Positions 1-8,598 are shown, numbered from the stretch's first letter. The stretch: 64,000 nt of DNA from REEB95 sp963762425 (GCA_963762425.1 CAVXKY010000001.1:1-64000), one strand, 5' to 3'. Notes: generated by a model not told the origin, from the letters alone. Numbers and translations are program-made.

Positions 1-357
1 GGTCGCCATCGGGAAAGCCATGTCGGGCATGCCCGACGCCGCTTCCGGAATGGTCGCCTGACCCAAGCTGAACGCCGCCGATAGCGCCGGCAGGGGCTGG
101 CCAAGAAATTCTTGACCGGCCACCGAGAGCCAGGCTGGGCCGAAGGCCATGTTGTAGTCGAACAAGACCCAGACGATCAGGACCGAGGCGAAGGCGTAGA
201 TCGCCATGAAGGCGGAATTGATCGCCCACTTAGCCTTGACGACGCCGCCGTAGAGAACAACCAGTCCGGGAACGCTTTGCAATGCGACGAAGGTTGCCGC
301 CGCCAACTGCCAAGCATTGCTTCCCGAGTCTAGCCATTTTGGTGATGGTACGAGCAT
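1..357 (-). CDS. amt: Ammonium transporter, N-terminal part (runs off the window)
   Basis: This is the first 119 residues of an Amt/AmtB-type ammonium channel of the inner membrane. The reading frame starts at ATG 357 behind GGGGGAG, 5-6 bases upstream. It shows the family's first membrane helices: a stretch with VPGLVVLYGGVVKAKWAINS (the conserved GL-x(2)-YGG segment), then AFASVLIVWVLFDYNMAFG (the W-x-L-x-x-YN-x-AFG segment). The rest of the gene, including the twin-His pore, lies beyond position 1. A possible sigma-54 promoter lies upstream, which would suit nitrogen control. No glnK is visible immediately upstream. Family assignment is confident from these motifs. Confidence 0.88.
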   Translation of the reverse strand, partial: MLVPSPKWLDSGSNAWQLAAATFVALQSVPGLVVLYGGVVKAKWAINSAFMAIYAFASVLIVWVLFDYNMAFGPAWLSVAGQEFLGQPLPALSAAFSLGQATIPEAASGMPDMAFPMAT

Positions 358-675
358 TGATACTCCCCCTTATTTATTGCAATTGGCTTCCCCTAAGGGG
401 CGAGTGACCCCCGGAACCAATACCGGAAGCATGACTAGCAATAACTATGCCGCCCGTAACGCTAGGCCCATCGACAGCCAAACACCTGCCAGTCCGGAGC
501 GAACTCGTCTTTTTGAAGCCGGTATGATTATGAAATAGGCATTCTGAATATAAATTAATCAACTTGCCCGGGAGAGGCCCGAGTAGCTGCCGCTTTGCGT
601 GCCGTTCTTTGCAAGCGCGCAAGAATTGGCTAGGACTCGGATCACGGTCGGAGAATCAGGGGGAAAGACGGCATC
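358..675. other. Divergent intergenic region between amt and a small secreted-protein gene
   Basis: There are 318 bases without a convincing gene. The region holds the amt ribosome binding site and a sigma-54-like element on the minus strand at 476-491. The part next to position 676 has no clear sigma-70 promoter. Confidence 0.6.
476..491 (-). promoter_or_regulatory. Possible sigma-54 promoter for amt
   Basis: Read on the minus strand, TGGCAGGTGTTTGGCT has the invariant GG and GC of the -24/-12 consensus TGGCAC-N5-TTGCA at the correct spacing (10 bases between the GG and GC). It lies about 120 bases upstream of the amt start. Sigma-54/NtrC control of amt genes is established in proteobacteria; its use here is inferred. 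One match to a short motif is weak evidence. Confidence 0.35.
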
Positions 676-1005
676 ATGGTCTTGAATCGGCCTTTCACGG
701 CGGGGATCGCCGCCTTGGCGGCGGGATTGGCGGTCGCCGCCGTTGCCGCCGCGGCGCAGCCGGGATCGGCCGCGCTCACCTGCACCAACCCAGCCAGCGG
801 CGCCAGCTGGCTCATCAACATCGACTACGACAAGGGCACCGTCAATTCCAACCCGGCTCGCATCAGCGACACGAAAATCTCGTGGCGCGACGCCAAGGAT
901 CTCGGCAACTACACGCTCGACCGCAAATCCGGAGACCTGACCGTCATCGTCGCGTCGAGCACCGGCGGCTATTTCGTCTACGATCATTGCAGGCTGGAGA
1001 ATTGA
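676..1005 (+). CDS. Small secreted two-cysteine protein, family of unknown function
   Basis: This 109-residue protein has an Ala-rich Sec signal peptide (about residues 1-33, likely cut after an AxA-type site) and a mature part of about 75 residues. I do not recognise the family. The mature part begins ALTCTNPASG, continues with a WLINIDYDKGTV strand, PARISDTKISW, TLDRKSGDLTV, and ends GGYFVYDHC-RLEN, so its two cysteines sit at the two ends and could form a disulfide. The same plan (LxC, I-x-ID, ARITD-x-K, GGY-x-HC) recurs at 24298-24609 and, more distantly, at 18966-19406, which marks a local paralogous family. The start ATG 676 is preceded by GGGGGAAAGACGG. It may be co-transcribed with the kinase/phosphatase gene 48 bases downstream. 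Confidence 0.7.
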   Translation: MVLNRPFTAGIAALAAGLAVAAVAAAAQPGSAALTCTNPASGASWLINIDYDKGTVNSNPARISDTKISWRDAKDLGNYTLDRKSGDLTVIVASSTGGYFVYDHCRLEN

Positions 1006-1053
1006 CAGCGATATCCGGGCGGCTTGCGCTCATGCGCCAGCGGAGCGATGACG

Positions 1054-2763
1054 ATGGCTGAGGGCGGCGACGGCGTCCAGGCCAGCGTCGGATTCGTCTC
1101 GGAAACCGGGCCGCGCAAGCGCAACGAGGATTTCGTCGCCGCCGTTTTCGGCGCCGAGCTTCCCGAGCCTCGCCGGGAGGTGGTGGCGGCGATCGCCGAC
1201 GGAATCGGCGGCGCGAAGGGCGGCCGCGTGGCGGCCGAGACCGCGGTGCGCGGATTCATCGACGGATTTTGGGACCTGCCCGAAACCATGGAAGTGCGCC
1301 GCGCCGCCGCCACGATCATCAACGCGCTCAATAAATGGATCCAATCCCTGGGCCGGCAGGACCCGGAACTGGCGGGGATGGGATGCACCTTCACCGCGCT
1401 GGTGTTGCGCGGCCGCGTCGTCCACCTGTTGCATGTCGGGGATACGCGCGCCTATCGCCTCCGCGGCGACCGCCTGGCCTGCCTGACCACCGATCACGTG
1501 CGGGAGGAGAGCGGACCCGGCCGCTCGCATGTCCTGACCCGCGCGCTGGGCGTCGAGCCGGAGCTGCGGCTCGATTACGCCAGCCAGCCGGTGGCGCTGC
1601 ACGACCGTTTTCTCCTGTGCAGCGACGGCGTGCACGGGTTCTTGAATGACGAGAGCATCGCCGAAATCCTGCGCGAACGCGCCGCACCCGGCGACGCCGC
1701 CAAGGCGCTGGTGGCGGCCGCGTTCAATTCCGGCGGCAACGACAACGCGACCGCCTTGGTGCTGGACGTGGTCGAATTGCCGAGGGCGGAATCGGCCGAC
1801 ATCGGCAACGCCATCATGCAACTGCCGTTGATCCCGGTGCCGATCGACGGCGAGACGGTCGACGGTTTTACGCTCAAGGTGCCGATATCCGACGGCCGCT
1901 ACAGCCGGCTCTTTGGCGCATCCGATGAAATAGAGGGCGGCGAGGTGGCGTTGAAATTCCCCAAGCCCGAAGTGGCCACGGTGGCCACCTTCCACGCGGC
2001 CTTCGTGCGCGAGGCGTGGGTGGGATCGCGCATCAACAGCCCCTGGGTCGGCCGCATCATCGAGTTGCCGCCCGGGCGGCAGACCTGCCTCTATACCGTC
2101 ATGCCGCTCTATACCGGCGAGCTGCTTGAGCGGCGGCTGACGCGACGCCCGGCGCTGGGTTTGGAGGAAGGGCGGAACATCGCAATCAAGCTGGGCCAGG
2201 GGGTGGCGGCGCTACACCGCGCCGGCATCATTCATCGCGACATCAAACCCGACAACGTGATCCTCGAGGGCGAGGGATCCCTCAAGCTGATTGATTTGGG
2301 CGTGGTGCGCGTCCCCGGTCTGGAGGATTTTCCGCCCGAGAATATCCCCGGCACCATCGCCTACATGGCGCCGGAAATGTTCGACGGTGAACCCGGCAAC
2401 GAGGCCACCGACATCTATGCCCTGGGCATCACCATGTTCCGCGCCTTCACCGGCGAGTTCCCTTACGGCAATCTCGACGCGGTCAGCCGGCCGACCCGGA
2501 ACCGGCCGAAGGAACTCGTCCTACTGCGTCCGGACCTGCCGGCCTGGCTCCAGACCGCTCTCGGGCGCGCGATCGCGATCAATCCCGCCGACCAATTCCG
2601 CGACATGACCGAATTCGCGCTGGAGATGGAGGCGGGCCCGGCGCGCGCGCCGTCCGGAGTCCGTCAGCCGCTGACGCTCTATGAACGCCACCCGGTGCAA
2701 TTCTGGCAGGTCGTGGCGGTGCTGCTGGCGGCGGCGTTGATCTGGTCGCTGTGGCGGCACTAG
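1054..2763 (+). CDS. PP2C protein phosphatase fused to Ser/Thr protein kinase, tail-anchored
   Basis: This 569-residue protein joins an N-terminal PP2C-type phosphatase (about 8-240) to a Hanks-type kinase (about 265-520) and ends with a membrane helix (about 548-566) plus RH, so it is probably anchored by its C-terminus with both enzymes in the cytoplasm. Phosphatase metal motifs are present: RNED (23-26), ADGIGG (48-53), HVGDTRAY, SDGVHGF and GGNDNAT. Kinase motifs are VALKFPKP (Lys), HRDIKPDN (394-401), DLG in place of DFG (414-416) and GTIAYMAPE. Both halves look active, which suggests opposing activities on shared substrates. I chose ATG 1054 because GGAG lies 8 bases upstream; ATG 1048 and TTG 1024 are alternatives in frame. 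Similar fusions are annotated in other proteobacteria; substrates are unknown. Confidence 0.88.
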   Translation: MAEGGDGVQASVGFVSETGPRKRNEDFVAAVFGAELPEPRREVVAAIADGIGGAKGGRVAAETAVRGFIDGFWDLPETMEVRRAAATIINALNKWIQSLGRQDPELAGMGCTFTALVLRGRVVHLLHVGDTRAYRLRGDRLACLTTDHVREESGPGRSHVLTRALGVEPELRLDYASQPVALHDRFLLCSDGVHGFLNDESIAEILRERAAPGDAAKALVAAAFNSGGNDNATALVLDVVELPRAESADIGNAIMQLPLIPVPIDGETVDGFTLKVPISDGRYSRLFGASDEIEGGEVALKFPKPEVATVATFHAAFVREAWVGSRINSPWVGRIIELPPGRQTCLYTVMPLYTGELLERRLTRRPALGLEEGRNIAIKLGQGVAALHRAGIIHRDIKPDNVILEGEGSLKLIDLGVVRVPGLEDFPPENIPGTIAYMAPEMFDGEPGNEATDIYALGITMFRAFTGEFPYGNLDAVSRPTRNRPKELVLLRPDLPAWLQTALGRAIAINPADQFRDMTEFALEMEAGPARAPSGVRQPLTLYERHPVQFWQVVAVLLAAALIWSLWRH

Positions 2764-2786
2764 GACAATCGAGATGATCGCGCGCC

Positions 2787-3785
2787 TTAAGGCCTGAGCA
2801 GGCCCATCAGGTCGAAAACTTGGCGCAGATTTGGCACGGCCATGGCATTGGCGCGCTCGGCGCCGCGTTTCAAGACGCCATCGATATAGCCGGGATCGGC
2901 CAAAAGCCTTCGCATCTCAGCGCCGATCTTGCCCAGCACCTCGGCCGCCACCTCCGCCAGCTGGTTCTTGAAGGCGGAGAACGGCGAGCCGGCGAATTTC
3001 TCGAGCGCCTCCGCCCGCGTCAATCCCGACAGCGCGGCATAGATCCCGAGGAGATTGTCGGCTTCGGGGCGCTTGCGGGATTCATCCTCGCTCACCGGCA
3101 AGGGCGCGGGATCGGTCTTGGCCTTTTTTATCTTGAGCGCGATGGATGCAGAATCATCGGTCAGGTTGATGCGCGAGTAATCCGAAACGTCGGATTTCGA
3201 CATCTTCTTGGTGCCGTCGCGCAGGCTCATCACCCGCGTGCCGGCGCCGAAAATCTGCGGTAAGGGCAACGGGAAAAATTCGACGCCGTAGCGCCGATTG
3301 AAGGCTCCGGCGATGTCGCGCGCCAATTCCAGATGCTGCTTCTGATCCTCGCCCACCGGCACGTGGGTCGCCTTATAGACGAGAATGTCGGCGGCCATCA
3401 GCACCGGATAGGCGTAAAGCCCCAGCCCCGCCTCCTCGCGCTCCTTGCCGGCTTTTTCCTTGAATTGGGTCATGCGGTTGAGCCAGCCCAAGGGCGTGAG
3501 ACAGCCCAAGAGCCAGGCGAGCTCGGCATGCGCCGGCACCGCCGATTGGTTGAAGATGACGCAAGCATCGGGATCGATGCCGCAGGATATATAGGCGGCG
3601 GTCACTTCCCGCGTTTGCGCCGCCAGCTCCTTCGGATCTTGCGGCGTGGTGAGCGCGTGCAGATCGACGATGCAGAAGATGCATTCGAAATCCTTCTGCA
3701 AGCCCACCCAGTTGCGGATGGCGCCCAGGTAATTGCCGAGATGCAGATTGCCGGTGGGCTGCACGCCCGAGAAGATGCGGTTCAT
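2787..3785 (-). CDS. trpS: Tryptophanyl-tRNA synthetase
   Basis: A class I aminoacyl-tRNA synthetase of 332 residues, the usual bacterial TrpRS length. It charges tRNA-Trp with tryptophan in the cytoplasm. The HIGH-type signature appears as TGNLHLGNYLG (about 11-21) and the KMSKS loop as KKMSKSD (about 195-201). The start ATG 3785 gives MNRIFSGVQPTG, the standard N-terminus. It lies 40 bases downstream of murJ on the same strand; murJ-trpS is a common alphaproteobacterial pair and the two are probably co-transcribed. The stop is only 23 bases from the stop of the convergent kinase/phosphatase gene. Confidence 0.97.
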   Translation of the reverse strand: MNRIFSGVQPTGNLHLGNYLGAIRNWVGLQKDFECIFCIVDLHALTTPQDPKELAAQTREVTAAYISCGIDPDACVIFNQSAVPAHAELAWLLGCLTPLGWLNRMTQFKEKAGKEREEAGLGLYAYPVLMAADILVYKATHVPVGEDQKQHLELARDIAGAFNRRYGVEFFPLPLPQIFGAGTRVMSLRDGTKKMSKSDVSDYSRINLTDDSASIALKIKKAKTDPAPLPVSEDESRKRPEADNLLGIYAALSGLTRAEALEKFAGSPFSAFKNQLAEVAAEVLGKIGAEMRRLLADPGYIDGVLKRGAERANAMAVPNLRQVFDLMGLLRP

Positions 3786-3825
3786 GCGCGTTTATCGCCG
3801 CGCCGGGGTTGCAGGGTCAACAGGA

Positions 3826-5370
3826 TCAAGCGGCCCGGCCCAGCCGGAGCCTGACTTCGCTCCATGTGGCGGCGCCGAAAGCCAGCGCCAGCACGGCGAA
3901 GATGACGAGCCCGCCGCCGACCAGGACGGCAAGTGCTAGGAGCCTCAAAGCCAATCCGGACGCCAGCCAGGGCGCCAGCAGGAACGTCAACGCCCAGACC
4001 GCCAGGCCCATGAGGACGCTAGCCGCCACGATGCGCGGGATGCGCGATCGGCAGCGGCGGTCGAGCGCGAAATGTCCGCGCTTGTACAACAACCCGAGCA
4101 GGAGAGCCGCGTTGACCCACCCCGCCGCCGAGGTGGCGCAGGCGATGCCGGTCTGGGCGAAGGGCAGCGCCAGACCCAGAATCAGGGTCAAAACCAGATT
4201 CGTCGCCATGGATATAAACGCTACCTTCACCGGCGTGATGGTGTCCTGGCGGGCGAAAAAGGCGGGCGCCAGCACCTTCACCAGCACGAAGGCGGGCAGG
4301 CCCGCGGCATAGGCTGTGAGCGCCGCCGCGGTGGCGGCAGTTTCGGCCGGCCCGAATTGGCCGCGTTGGAACAACACCAGGAGGATGGGCTTGGCGGCCA
4401 TGCCCAGCGCCACTGCTGCCGGCAAGGTCAGCAGCAGCGCCAGCTCGAGGCCACGATTTTGGGTCGCCACCGCGCCTTTCTCGTCCTTCAAGCGCAATTG
4501 GCGCGACAGCGACGGCAGGATCGCGGTGCTGACGGCGATCCCGACCACGGCCAGCGGCAGTTGATTCAGACGGTCGGCGTAATAGAGGTAGGAGACCGCG
4601 CCCGTCGGCAGCAACGAGGCGACGGCGGTCGAGACCACCAGGTTCAATTGCGTGACGCCGGCGCCGAACACACCGGGGACCATGAGCCGCACCAGCCGTT
4701 TCACTTCCGGCGTCAGACGCGGGCGGGGGAAATGCAGCGTCAGCCCGGCGCGGTGGCACGAGACCAGGAGCCAGACGAATTGCGCGAAACCCGCCGCCGT
4801 CACCGCCCAGCTCAAGGCCTGGCCGCTCACCGGCCGCACGCCCAACAGCACGCCGATCATGAACAGGTTGAGCAGCACCGGCGTCGCCGCCACTGCGGCG
4901 AAACGCTCGACCGAGGTGAGGATGCCGCCCTGGAGCGCGACGAGCGAGATGAACAAGAGATAGGGAAATGTTATGCGCGAGAGCTCGACCGTGAGCTGGA
5001 ATTTGGCCGGATCCTCGGCGAAGCCTGGCGCCAGCAGATGGATCAGCGCGGGCGCTAGCGCCTCGCAAACCAGCAGGAACACGAACAGCACCGCGGTGAG
5101 CGAGGACAGCGCATCCTCGGCGAAGCGCTTGGCCAACAGCTTGCCGTTCTGGGCCATGCCGCCGGCGAACAGCGGCACGAAGGCCGCGCTGAACGCGCCC
5201 TCGGCGAAGAAGCTGCGGAACAGATTGGGCAGGCGAAATGCCACAAAGAACGCGTCCGCCACTGGCCCGGCGCCCAGGAACTGCGCCGTCAGCATGTCGC
5301 GGACGAAGCCCAGGACGCGGCTCATCATGGTGTAGCCGCCGACCGTGGCGACCGAGCGCAGCAAAGCCAT
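3826..5370 (-). CDS. murJ: Lipid II flippase MurJ
   Basis: A 514-residue integral membrane protein of the MOP/MviN family that moves lipid-linked peptidoglycan precursor across the inner membrane. The N-terminus MALLRSVATVGGYTMMSRVL and the following GFVRDMLTAQFLGAG, ADAFFVAFRLPNLFRSFFAEGAFS are the family signature. About fourteen hydrophobic segments follow, as expected. ATG 5370 matches the family start. The gene heads a unit with trpS and is divergent from dapB, with a 131-base gap that must hold both promoters. The assignment rests on strong motif and length agreement. Confidence 0.96.
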   Translation of the reverse strand: MALLRSVATVGGYTMMSRVLGFVRDMLTAQFLGAGPVADAFFVAFRLPNLFRSFFAEGAFSAAFVPLFAGGMAQNGKLLAKRFAEDALSSLTAVLFVFLLVCEALAPALIHLLAPGFAEDPAKFQLTVELSRITFPYLLFISLVALQGGILTSVERFAAVAATPVLLNLFMIGVLLGVRPVSGQALSWAVTAAGFAQFVWLLVSCHRAGLTLHFPRPRLTPEVKRLVRLMVPGVFGAGVTQLNLVVSTAVASLLPTGAVSYLYYADRLNQLPLAVVGIAVSTAILPSLSRQLRLKDEKGAVATQNRGLELALLLTLPAAVALGMAAKPILLVLFQRGQFGPAETAATAAALTAYAAGLPAFVLVKVLAPAFFARQDTITPVKVAFISMATNLVLTLILGLALPFAQTGIACATSAAGWVNAALLLGLLYKRGHFALDRRCRSRIPRIVAASVLMGLAVWALTFLLAPWLASGLALRLLALAVLVGGGLVIFAVLALAFGAATWSEVRLRLGRAA

Positions 5371-5501
5371 CAGGCCGATGGTGTAGGCGAAAGCGGTGGT
5401 TTAGGGAAGTGCGAGGCCGAAATCGACCTAACGCTATCTGCTTGAATCGCTTGTCATTTGACCTTTCGGCCTTTAACCCTCTGGGCCAAGGAGATCGTTT
5501 G

Positions 5502-6299
5502 ATGGCGGATATTCGCATCGGGGTTTCGGGCTGCGGCGGGCGCATGGGGCGCATGGTCGCGCTCGAGGCGCTCGAGACCAAGGGCTGTCGTCTGGCGGGC
5601 GGCATCGAGGCGCCGGGCAGCCCCTATCTGGGCCGCGATCTGGGCGAACTCGCCGGCGTGGGCGCGTTGAAGCTCAAGGCCGGGAGCGACGCGCTGGCGC
5701 TGTTCCGCGCCTGCGACGTGGTGATCGATTTCTCCTCGCCTGCGGCCGGGATGAGCCACGCGAAATACGCGGCGGCGACCGGCAAGGCGCTGGTGATTGG
5801 CACCACCGGGCTCGACGCCAAGCAGATGGCCGCACTCAAAGAGGCTGCGAAAAAAACCGCGATCGTGTGGGCGCCCAATATGAGCATCGGCGTGAACTTG
5901 TTGCTGCGGCTGGTCAAGGAGACGGCTCAGCAACTGGGGGAGGATTACGATCTCGAAATCCTGGAGATGCACCACCGGCACAAAATCGACGCGCCTTCGG
6001 GCACGGCGCTGGCTCTGGGCCGCGCGGCGGCCGAGGGCCGCGGTGTCGACCTCGCCAAGAAAAGCCGGAAATCAGCGGCCGGGCCGCGTAAGTCGGGCGA
6101 GATCGGATTCGTAAGCTTGCGCGGCGGCGACGAGGTGGGGTTTCACCGCGTGATGTTCGCCGGGCCGGGAGAGATCCTGGAGCTCAGCCACCGCGCGACG
6201 TCGCGGCGCGTTTTCGCGCGCGGCGCGCTGCGCGCGGCCTTGTGGGCGGCAAAGCAGAAGCCCGGGTTTTATTCGATGGCGGACGTGCTGGGGTTCTAG
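5502..6299 (+). CDS. dapB: 4-hydroxy-tetrahydrodipicolinate reductase
   Basis: DapB performs the NAD(P)H-dependent reduction in the diaminopimelate/lysine pathway, feeding peptidoglycan and lysine synthesis. The protein is 265 residues, the usual length. The nucleotide-binding loop GVSGCGGRMGRM is near the N-terminus and the catalytic segment MHHRHKIDAPSGTAL is at about residues 156-170. The start ATG 5502 has AAGGAGA 7 bases upstream; the open frame extends further upstream but without homology. Its 3' end overlaps the convergent nth gene by 116 bases, which is unusual (see findings). Confidence 0.96.
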   Translation: MADIRIGVSGCGGRMGRMVALEALETKGCRLAGGIEAPGSPYLGRDLGELAGVGALKLKAGSDALALFRACDVVIDFSSPAAGMSHAKYAAATGKALVIGTTGLDAKQMAALKEAAKKTAIVWAPNMSIGVNLLLRLVKETAQQLGEDYDLEILEMHHRHKIDAPSGTALALGRAAAEGRGVDLAKKSRKSAAGPRKSGEIGFVSLRGGDEVGFHRVMFAGPGEILELSHRATSRRVFARGALRAALWAAKQKPGFYSMADVLGF

Positions 6300-6960
6300 C
6301 GCCTTCCGCCGTCGTTTTCTCCGGATAAAGACAAAGCGCACGCACTGAGCATTCCATGCATTTGGGATTGCGCGCGGTGCAGACATAACGACCGTGCAGG
6401 ATGAGCCAATGATGGGCGTGGCGCTTGAATTGCGCCGGCACGATCTTCTCCAACTCCTGCTCGACTTCGAGCGGGTCCTTGCCCGGCGCCAGGCCGGTAC
6501 GGTTGGCAACGCGGAAGATATGAGTGTCGACCGCGATGGTCTCGTGACCGAAGGCGACGTTTAAGACCACATTCGCGGTCTTGCGTCCGACGCCCGGCAG
6601 TTCTTCCAGAGCCTCGCGGCTGTCCGGCACGTGGCCGCCATGCTTTTCCAAGAGCAGTTGCGAGAGCCCGATCACGTTCTTGGCTTTGGTGCGGTAGAGG
6701 CCGATGGTCTTGATGAACTCGCGCAAACGCGCCTCGCCCAGCGCAACCATTTTCGCAGGATCATCGGCGAGCTTGAACAAGGGCTCGGTCGCCTTGTTGA
6801 CGCTGACGTCGGTCGACTGGGCCGACAGCACGACCGCCACCAGCAGCGTATAGGGGTTGATGTAGGTGAGTTCGGTGGTGGGATCCGGCCGCGCTTGCGC
6901 CAGGATGGCGAAGAAGCGCGCGGCTGAATCGGGGGTCATGCGTTTGGGCATGGCTTTCAT
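6184..6960 (-). CDS. nth: Endonuclease III (DNA glycosylase/AP lyase)
   Basis: Nth removes oxidised pyrimidines and nicks abasic sites in base excision repair. The helix-hairpin-helix LEELPGVGRKTANVVL, catalytic region AVDTHIFRVANR (Asp) and the 4Fe-4S cluster loop C-x6-C-x2-C-x5-C are all present. After the last cluster cysteine the protein carries about 45 extra residues rich in Arg, Ala and Pro, encoded antisense to the end of dapB. Most Nth proteins end near the cluster, so the tail is either a lineage-specific basic extension or an effect of a lost stop. The start is uncertain: ATG 6960, ATG 6951 and TTG 6969 are all in frame and none has a strong ribosome binding site. Confidence 0.93.
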   Translation of the reverse strand: MKAMPKRMTPDSAARFFAILAQARPDPTTELTYINPYTLLVAVVLSAQSTDVSVNKATEPLFKLADDPAKMVALGEARLREFIKTIGLYRTKAKNVIGLSQLLLEKHGGHVPDSREALEELPGVGRKTANVVLNVAFGHETIAVDTHIFRVANRTGLAPGKDPLEVEQELEKIVPAQFKRHAHHWLILHGRYVCTARNPKCMECSVRALCLYPEKTTAEGARTPARPPSNKTRASALPPTRPRAARRARKRAATSRGG

Positions 6961-7027
6961 GGGCTGCAACTGAGACTAAAGCGCGACTGGCTTTACGGCG
7001 GCAAGCCTGGTCTTTTATGCTGGGGTC

Positions 7028-7516
7028 ATGGCCGTGGCTTCCCAGCCCGTGTTCTACGACGTCCGGCTGTCGCCCTATCGCAGCCTGCCGCCTAGGGGTT
7101 TTGCCCTGGTGATGCTGGTTCTGGGGGGCGCCTCCTTGATCATGAGCGTCGGATGCGTGATGATGGGCGCCTGGCCGATAACCGGGTTTTTCGGCCTCGA
7201 CGTAGCCCTGGTCTATGTCGCGTTCCGTGCGAGCTATCGCAGCGCGCGCAAGACCGAGCATCTGCGCCTGACCCAGGATGCGATGACGGTCGAGCGCATC
7301 GGCGTGCGCGGCGACCGGCGTTCCTGGCGCTTCGAGCCGGTCTGGCTCAGGCTCGTGTTCGAAGAACCGGACGAGGATTCGAACCGGCTTTATCTGGCCT
7401 CGCATGGCAAGACCCTCAGCATCGGCAGCTTCCTCGCGCCCGCTGAGCGCAAGAAGCTTTACACCGATCTGAAGCACGCCTTGGCCCGCTGGCGCGCGGC
7501 ACTTTCCGGGCGCTGA
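7028..7516 (+). CDS. DUF2244 membrane protein
   Basis: A 162-residue protein with two adjacent membrane helices (about 25-70: FALVMLVLGGASLIMSVG, then the FFGLDVALVYVAF stretch) followed by a soluble C-terminal domain of about 90 residues. The layout and motifs (FDVRLSPYRSL-like start, RSYRSARKTEHLRLT) match the DUF2244 family, whose function is unknown. The gene stands divergent to nth, an arrangement seen in other alphaproteobacteria. The start ATG 7028 gives the expected family N-terminus. Confidence 0.85.
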   Translation: MAVASQPVFYDVRLSPYRSLPPRGFALVMLVLGGASLIMSVGCVMMGAWPITGFFGLDVALVYVAFRASYRSARKTEHLRLTQDAMTVERIGVRGDRRSWRFEPVWLRLVFEEPDEDSNRLYLASHGKTLSIGSFLAPAERKKLYTDLKHALARWRAALSGR

Positions 7517-7595
7517 AGCTGCATTAAACCGGGCATTGCCATGGGGATGGACCCTCGAAATCCCCGCGTAAAACCTTTTAATAACGGGGGCCTCG

Positions 7596-7715
7596 ATGTT
7601 CCAGTGGATTTACGAGCATTTGAGCGCGGCCGGATATGTCGTCCTGGTCTGGGGCATACCGGTCGCGATCGTTTATTTCTCGAGTAAATGGTTCGGCGGG
7701 CGGTTTAGCCACTGA
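7596..7715 (+). CDS. 39-residue single-helix membrane protein
   Basis: A short frame starting at ATG 7596, with GGGGG 5 bases upstream, encodes a peptide with one hydrophobic helix (AAGYVVLVWGIPVAIVYF) and a basic/aromatic C-terminus (SSKWFGGRFSH). No family is recognised. The good ribosome binding site and the clean helix support a real gene, but conservation could not be tested. Confidence 0.5.
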   Translation: MFQWIYEHLSAAGYVVLVWGIPVAIVYFSSKWFGGRFSH

Positions 7716-7779
7716 AATCAATTGTCGGCAAATGAGAGCGCGATCACCCAAAGCGGTCGCGTTCGTGTAGGCTCCGGCC

Positions 7780-7866
7780 ATGAACCGGCGGCTGATTTTT
7801 ATTCTGGTCTACGCCGCTCTCATCTGGTGCCTGCTGATCGGGATCTGGTACGCGTCCAAGCCCTGA
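7780..7866 (+). CDS. Possible 28-residue membrane peptide
   Basis: ATG 7780 opens a 28-codon frame: MNRRL, one hydrophobic helix (IFILVYAALIWCLLIGIWYA) and SKP. The positive N-terminus and terminal KP suit a type of very small inner-membrane protein. There is only a weak GGC-type site upstream. It could be chance. Confidence 0.3.
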   Translation: MNRRLIFILVYAALIWCLLIGIWYASKP

Positions 7867-7900
7867 AACGGGTGCTTAGTCACTTTAAAGCCCGTCTTAG

Positions 7901-8058
7901 CAAATTCCCTGCTTATCAGGGAAAATACAGGGAATTTTATAGCCGCAGCCGAAGAATAGGGCCGCGCCAAAGGCGCTAAAAGTCCATTCGCATGCGGGTT
8001 TCTCTTTCGAATCCCGGTATTGGAGCCCAAAATAACAGGGAATTTTTAAAGGCCAAAC
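7901..8058. repeat. Diverged 160-bp intergenic repeat, copy A
   Basis: This segment aligns along its whole length with 9181-9342. Shared blocks include CAAATTCCC, the GGGTTTCTC...CGAAT...GAGCCC core and AAAGGCCAAA. Copy A also contains repeated CAGGGAA units (7917, 7929, 8036, 8056, 8081 regions). Each copy lies upstream of a small cytoplasmic-protein gene of the accessory island. Translation in any frame gives nothing recognisable, so I treat it as non-coding. Confidence 0.6.
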
Positions 8059-8262
8059 AGGGAATTTACCTGCATCTAACAGGGAACCATTCACAAGCCG
8101 CCAGTTTTCCTGATCGGCTCGCCGCAAAGATCACATTACTAAGTGCACATCGGACGGACCGGTCAACGCGGTGATGATGCTATCTAGCGTGTCGAGCAGC
8201 ATCTTGCACGCGGACATGAAGGCAGGACGGCGCGCACAGGAATTAGATACGGAGGACTAACC

Positions 8263-8598
8263 ATGGCAAAAATTTCCTTTGAGAAAAGTAGCGGCAACGT
8301 GTTTGCCGATATCGGATTTACGCCAGCAGAGGCGGAGGAACTCACCGCTAAAAGCAACTTGATTATCGCCATCAAGGAAACCATCGAGCAGCGCAAACTG
8401 ACGCAGCAGGCAGCGGCACGGCTCTGCGGTACAGATCAACCGACGCTTTCAAAAGTGTTCCGTGGACGCATGGAGAGCGTCACCATCGACCGGCTTGCGA
8501 GCTGGCTTAACTCGCTCGGTCGGGACGTAGAGATCATCGTCAAACCGGCGCGGCGTGCGCCCCACCATGGCCGTTTGAGTGTGACTGAAGCCGTCTAA
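8263..8598 (+). CDS. XRE-type antitoxin-like HTH protein, no partner toxin seen
   Basis: A 111-residue protein with an N-terminal SSGNVFADIGF-x-AEAEELTAK segment followed by a helix-turn-helix (about 35-90: RKLTQQAAARLCGTDQPTLSKVFRGR). This layout is typical of HigA2/XRE antitoxins of the HTH_37 type, which repress their own operon and neutralise a RelE/HigB-like toxin. The usual toxin gene directly upstream is absent: 8059-8262 has no coding potential. It is therefore an orphan antitoxin or a solo regulator. The start ATG 8263 has GGAGGA about 8 bases upstream. Confidence 0.75.
   Translation: MAKISFEKSSGNVFADIGFTPAEAEELTAKSNLIIAIKETIEQRKLTQQAAARLCGTDQPTLSKVFRGRMESVTIDRLASWLNSLGRDVEIIVKPARRAPHHGRLSVTEAV

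Noticed and set aside
8000..8040. TTCGAATCCCGG motif resembling a tRNA T-arm
   Set aside because: No acceptor, D or anticodon arm can be folded around it, and it belongs to the 160-bp repeat.
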